Assembly: GCA_945865355.1 (NCBI GenBank)
Contig: CAMBDN010000018.1
Coordinates: 1-18,406 of the forward strand
Origin: Legionella genomosp. 1
GTDB lineage: Bacteria; Pseudomonadota; Gammaproteobacteria; Legionellales; Legionellaceae
Direction: 5' to 3'
Length of the DNA stretch: 18,406 nt
Of the stretch, positions 15,498-18,406 are shown one piece after another. How positions within the stretch are numbered: the first letter of the stretch is position 1; each line of letters starts with the position of its first letter. Below the pieces are notes generated by a model. That model had not been told where the DNA came from, did no database searches, and worked only from the letters and a program-made list of their open reading frames with translations. Position numbers and translations under genes: made by a program.

Positions 15498-16184
15498 ATG
15501 CGTAAACTGGTATTGTGGGGACACCATATCGATGAATACCGGGAAATGTTTGCTTTATCGGCAGCAGATCTGGCGTCAAATTTGTTGGAGTATGGTTGTG
15601 GGGCGAGCGCTGTTAATACAGAGCTTAATAAACAAGGAATAAAGGTGGTTAGCTGTGACCCCTTGTTTACCCTCGATAAAGCAACACTTTCTGCGGAGGT
15701 GTCCTTGATTTTTGAGGATATGGTCGATCGTGTGTGCGCGGTTCAAGACAAATTTGATTTTAGTCATGATGGTAGTTTAGATGCTCTAATCTCAAGTCGT
15801 CGCCAAGGCATGGCAGAATTTTTTGATGATTATCAACCAGGAAAAATGGAAGGTCGCTACATGCCAGTAACTAGCCATCATTTACCTTTCGCAGATTACA
15901 CGTTTGATTTTGCATTAAGTTCACATTATTTGTTTGCAGGCTTGGATGATCAAGATGTTGATTTTCATTTGCAAGCGATCCGTGAATTGGCGCGTGTTGC
16001 GAAAGAAGTGCGGATTTTTCCGCTAATTGATCGTTACGGCCAACCATCACCTTTTTTGGGGCCGGTGCTTTTGGGGTTGCAGCAAGATCAATATGGTGTA
16101 GAGGTGCGCGAAGTGAAGTATCATCTCCAGACAAAAGGTAATGCGATGTTGCGCGTCTGGGCGCAGCAGTGCCAGGTGATTTGA
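15498..16184 (+). CDS. Class I SAM-dependent methyltransferase-like protein
   Basis: A 228-residue protein whose N-terminal half fits the Rossmann-like methyltransferase fold. Motif I is LLEYGCGAS (29-37) and the acidic end of strand 2 is VVSCDP with Asp54. LPFADYTFDFALSSHYLF matches the post-II/motif IV region, and IRELARVAKEVRIFPL matches the following helix and strand. The substrate is unknown. I chose the ATG at 15498, which has an AGGAG site nine bases upstream and gives MRKLVLWGHHIDEY. The frame is open to a GTG at 15453, but that falls in the palindromic element. It ends 7 bases before the RoxA-type oxygenase and is probably cotranscribed with it. Confidence 0.8.
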   Translation: MRKLVLWGHHIDEYREMFALSAADLASNLLEYGCGASAVNTELNKQGIKVVSCDPLFTLDKATLSAEVSLIFEDMVDRVCAVQDKFDFSHDGSLDALISSRRQGMAEFFDDYQPGKMEGRYMPVTSHHLPFADYTFDFALSSHYLFAGLDDQDVDFHLQAIRELARVAKEVRIFPLIDRYGQPSPFLGPVLLGLQQDQYGVEVREVKYHLQTKGNAMLRVWAQQCQVI

Positions 16185-16191
16185 GGTTTAT

Positions 16192-17370
16192 GTGATTCAT
16201 TTTCAATCGATTGATGAGAAAACATTCTTGCATGAGTATTGGCAAAAAAAGCCATTGTTGATTCGTCAAGCTATACCTGATTTTGTTAGCTTCTTAAGTG
16301 CAGATGAGTTGGCAGGCCTTGCAATGGAAGAGGACGTTGAAAGTCGCATGGTGTTTGAAACGCCCAATAAGCCGCCTTATTGGCAATTAAAAAGAGGCCC
16401 TTTTTCTGAAGCTGATTTTGCTGAATTACCTAAGTCGCATTGGACATTGCTGGTACAGGGGGTCGATTTGTTGATCCCAGAAATTGCCTGTTTATTAGAT
16501 CATTTTAATTTTATCCCGCAATGGCGTGTGGACGATGTGATGATTAGCTACGCGGTAAGGCAGGGTAGTGTTGGGCCGCATTACGATAATTATGATGTAT
16601 TTTTATACCAAGCAAGCGGACAACGCAAATGGTCGTTAACAACGAAGGCTTGTCATGAGGCGAATTATCTAAAGGATGTTGATTTACGCATCATGGGGCA
16701 ATTTGAGGTTGAGGATGAGTATATTTTAATGCCTGGTGATATGTTATATCTGCCTCCGCATGTGGGGCATCACGGTGTTTCATTAGATGATGATTGTATG
16801 ACATATTCTTTTGGTTATCGTAGTTATCAAGGTTCAGAGTTATGGGACAGTTTTGGGGACTATTTATCTGAACAAAACAAAGCGCCGGTGCTGTATAAGG
16901 ACCCTGATTGGTCTACGCTAAAGGCCACCTCAGCAATCCCGCCTCAGGCCTATAATAATGCTAAACAATTGATGCAACAGATGCTCAATGATGAAACTTT
17001 ATTGCAATCTTGGTTCGGCTGTTTCGCAACACGCTTGGATCAACAAGCAGAGCTACATATGCCATTGCCTTTGGAAGAGAATGAAGGTGCAGATATACAG
17101 GTGTTTATTGCGGAGCTCTTGAATTCCTCTCAATTTATACGTGATTCCAGCTGTCGTATCGCTTACTACGATACGAAGGGGGACCGTGTGCAGTTATTCA
17201 TCAATGGTTGTGAATGGGGTACAGAGGGTATCTCGAGTGAGTTGATTAAACGGGTTGCTAATCTTCGGGTGTTGGATGTTGTTGCCTTAAAACCATTTTT
17301 AGACCTGGACAAAAATCAATCATTTCTGCATGAATTATGGACCTTACAGTGGTTCAGTTTGGTTGATTAA
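16192..17370 (+). CDS. roxA: Ribosomal oxygenase, JmjC/cupin domain (uL16 arginine hydroxylase type)
   Basis: Fe(II)- and 2-oxoglutarate-dependent oxygenase. The E. coli homologue YcfD/RoxA hydroxylates an arginine of ribosomal protein uL16. The protein has 392 residues, slightly longer than YcfD. FLHEYWQKKPLLIRQA (12-27) is the usual entry to the domain. The iron ligands are His130 and Asp132 in GPHYDNYDVFLYQ, and His193 in LPPHVGHHGVS, aligned with the PPxxxHxG motif. A C-terminal winged-helix-like part follows. Translation starts at the GTG at 16192, supported by GAGG eight bases upstream; an overlapping ATG is out of frame. The substrate assignment comes from the family. It lies between a methyltransferase and pyrD on the same strand. 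Confidence 0.88.
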   Translation: MIHFQSIDEKTFLHEYWQKKPLLIRQAIPDFVSFLSADELAGLAMEEDVESRMVFETPNKPPYWQLKRGPFSEADFAELPKSHWTLLVQGVDLLIPEIACLLDHFNFIPQWRVDDVMISYAVRQGSVGPHYDNYDVFLYQASGQRKWSLTTKACHEANYLKDVDLRIMGQFEVEDEYILMPGDMLYLPPHVGHHGVSLDDDCMTYSFGYRSYQGSELWDSFGDYLSEQNKAPVLYKDPDWSTLKATSAIPPQAYNNAKQLMQQMLNDETLLQSWFGCFATRLDQQAELHMPLPLEENEGADIQVFIAELLNSSQFIRDSSCRIAYYDTKGDRVQLFINGCEWGTEGISSELIKRVANLRVLDVVALKPFLDLDKNQSFLHELWTLQWFSLVD

Positions 17371-17405
17371 CCGGTTGATAGTGGCGTTTAAAAAAGGAGT
17401 ATTTG

Positions 17406-18392
17406 ATGTATCGTCTTGCTCGTCCTTTCTTATTTCAAATGGATGCTGAAACAGCCCATGATGTTGTGTTGTCGTTGTTGCATTATCTTCCTAATTTTTG
17501 TTTTGCAAAACCAAAATCGAATCCTGTGCGTGCAATGGGTCTTGAATTTTCGCATCCCATTGGGTTGGCTGCAGGATTGGATAAAAATGGAAATCACTTG
17601 GATGCACTAGCTAAGCTCGGCTTTTCATTCATTGAGTTAGGAACGGTAACACCACGCCCACAATCGGGGAATCCTAAGCCGCGTTTATTTCGGTTGCCTG
17701 CAGCCCATGCGATGATTAATCGCATGGGATTTAATAACGATGGTGTGGATGCATTGGTTGCTAATGTGCAAAAGGCACATTATCAAGGTATTCTAGGGAT
17801 TAATATTGGTAAAAATAAAGACACATCACTGGAGCATGCCGTTGATGACTATCTGCATTGCTTGCGCAAGGTATATTTGCATGGTTCCTATGTAACCATC
17901 AATATTTCCTCGCCAAATACCCCTGATTTACGACAATTGCAGCAAGGGGATTATTTTAAAAAATTGATCAATGAACTACGAGAGGAACAGCTTCAATTAG
18001 CAGAGTTGCATCAACGATATGTGCCATTAGTCGTGAAGTTATCTCCTGATGAAACCGATGAGACGTTAAAACAAATGGCTGATCTAATGGTAGCACAAGG
18101 GATTGATGGAATCATTGCAACAAACACCACTTGTGCTCGCGACGCAGTTCAGGCATTACCGCACGGTAATGAGCAGGGTGGTTTAAGTGGACAGCCACTC
18201 GATTCTCAGTCTACACATTGTTTGCGGATATTAAAGCAAGTTGTAGGGGACGATATGACGCTTATTGGTGTGGGAGGTATCAATAGTCCCGCTATCGCCA
18301 AGGAAAAATTTCAAGCGGGTGCTTCATTATTGCAAGTTTACACGGGATTGATTTATCAAGGGCCTGGCCTAATAAAAAAATTGGCTGACTAG
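17406..18392 (+). CDS. pyrD: Dihydroorotate dehydrogenase, class 2 (quinone)
   Basis: Oxidises dihydroorotate to orotate in pyrimidine synthesis and passes electrons to ubiquinone at the inner membrane. The 328-residue protein carries the N-terminal amphipathic extension of class 2 enzymes (MYRLARPFLFQMDAETAHD). It also has the FMN site GLAAGLDKNG (54-63), GTVTPRPQSGNPKPR (79-93) and NRMGFNNDG. The catalytic base Ser169 lies in NISSPNTPDLRQLQ; later motifs are TNTT, GGLSGQPL, GVGGI and QVYTGLIYQGP. The start is the ATG at 17406, with AGGAG at good spacing; a TTG directly before it is also in frame. The gene is complete, with its stop 14 bases before the window edge. Confidence 0.95.
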   Translation: MYRLARPFLFQMDAETAHDVVLSLLHYLPNFCFAKPKSNPVRAMGLEFSHPIGLAAGLDKNGNHLDALAKLGFSFIELGTVTPRPQSGNPKPRLFRLPAAHAMINRMGFNNDGVDALVANVQKAHYQGILGINIGKNKDTSLEHAVDDYLHCLRKVYLHGSYVTINISSPNTPDLRQLQQGDYFKKLINELREEQLQLAELHQRYVPLVVKLSPDETDETLKQMADLMVAQGIDGIIATNTTCARDAVQALPHGNEQGGLSGQPLDSQSTHCLRILKQVVGDDMTLIGVGGINSPAIAKEKFQAGASLLQVYTGLIYQGPGLIKKLAD

Positions 18393-18406
18393 AGGGTGTA
18401 ATTTAT

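Noticed and set aside
1..18406. CRISPR array or prophage module
   Set aside because: No regularly spaced direct repeats and no phage structural or integrase genes are visible.

Overview
The window looks like a gammaproteobacterial chromosome, most likely of the order Legionellales (Coxiellaceae, Legionellaceae or Berkiellaceae type). Coding DNA is moderately AT-rich, and ordinary aerobic, ubiquinone-linked housekeeping genes (ispB, pyrD, leucine catabolism) sit beside a very large ankyrin-like protein typical of intracellular Legionellales. The taxonomic call is inference from gene content, not from a search.

Left edge, 1-1171: remains of two insertion sequences. A transposase gene of IS4/IS701 type begins at 70 and runs off the left edge. 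It lies in, and cuts off, an IS1634-type (DUF4277) transposase whose N-terminal part remains at 102-668. About 450 bases without a recognisable gene follow. Region 1172-2393: a tRNA-Pro(CGG) with encoded CCA lies just downstream of ispB (octaprenyl diphosphate synthase), both on the minus strand. A divergent promoter region separates ispB from the next gene. Region 2394-7210: a 1103-residue protein with about twelve 32-residue ankyrin-like repeats and a Ser-rich tail, a terminator, then a complete ISKra4-type element with near-perfect terminal inverted repeats.

Region 7211-7317: a GC-rich (62%), strongly self-complementary block of about 104 bases lies between the right end of that element and the leucine operon. 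I cannot assign it to a known family. It and the ankyrin-like protein are the best candidates for something undescribed.

Region 7318-15276, minus strand: a tightly packed leucine/isovalerate degradation operon in the order liuA (isovaleryl-CoA dehydrogenase), thiolase, small three-helix membrane protein, liuB, liuC, liuD, liuE. Together the enzymes take isovaleryl-CoA through 3-methylcrotonyl-CoA, 3-methylglutaconyl-CoA and HMG-CoA to acetyl-CoA and acetoacetate. The thiolase would split acetoacetyl-CoA. Several genes overlap by TAATG stop/start junctions. A strong sigma70-like promoter overlapped by an inverted repeat precedes liuA.

Region 15277-18406: a degenerate palindromic element, then a plus-strand cluster of a SAM-dependent methyltransferase, a JmjC/cupin ribosomal oxygenase (RoxA/YcfD type, acting on ribosomal protein uL16) and pyrD (quinone-dependent dihydroorotate dehydrogenase). 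ispB, the electron-transfer-linked acyl-CoA dehydrogenase and pyrD all connect to the ubiquinone pool.
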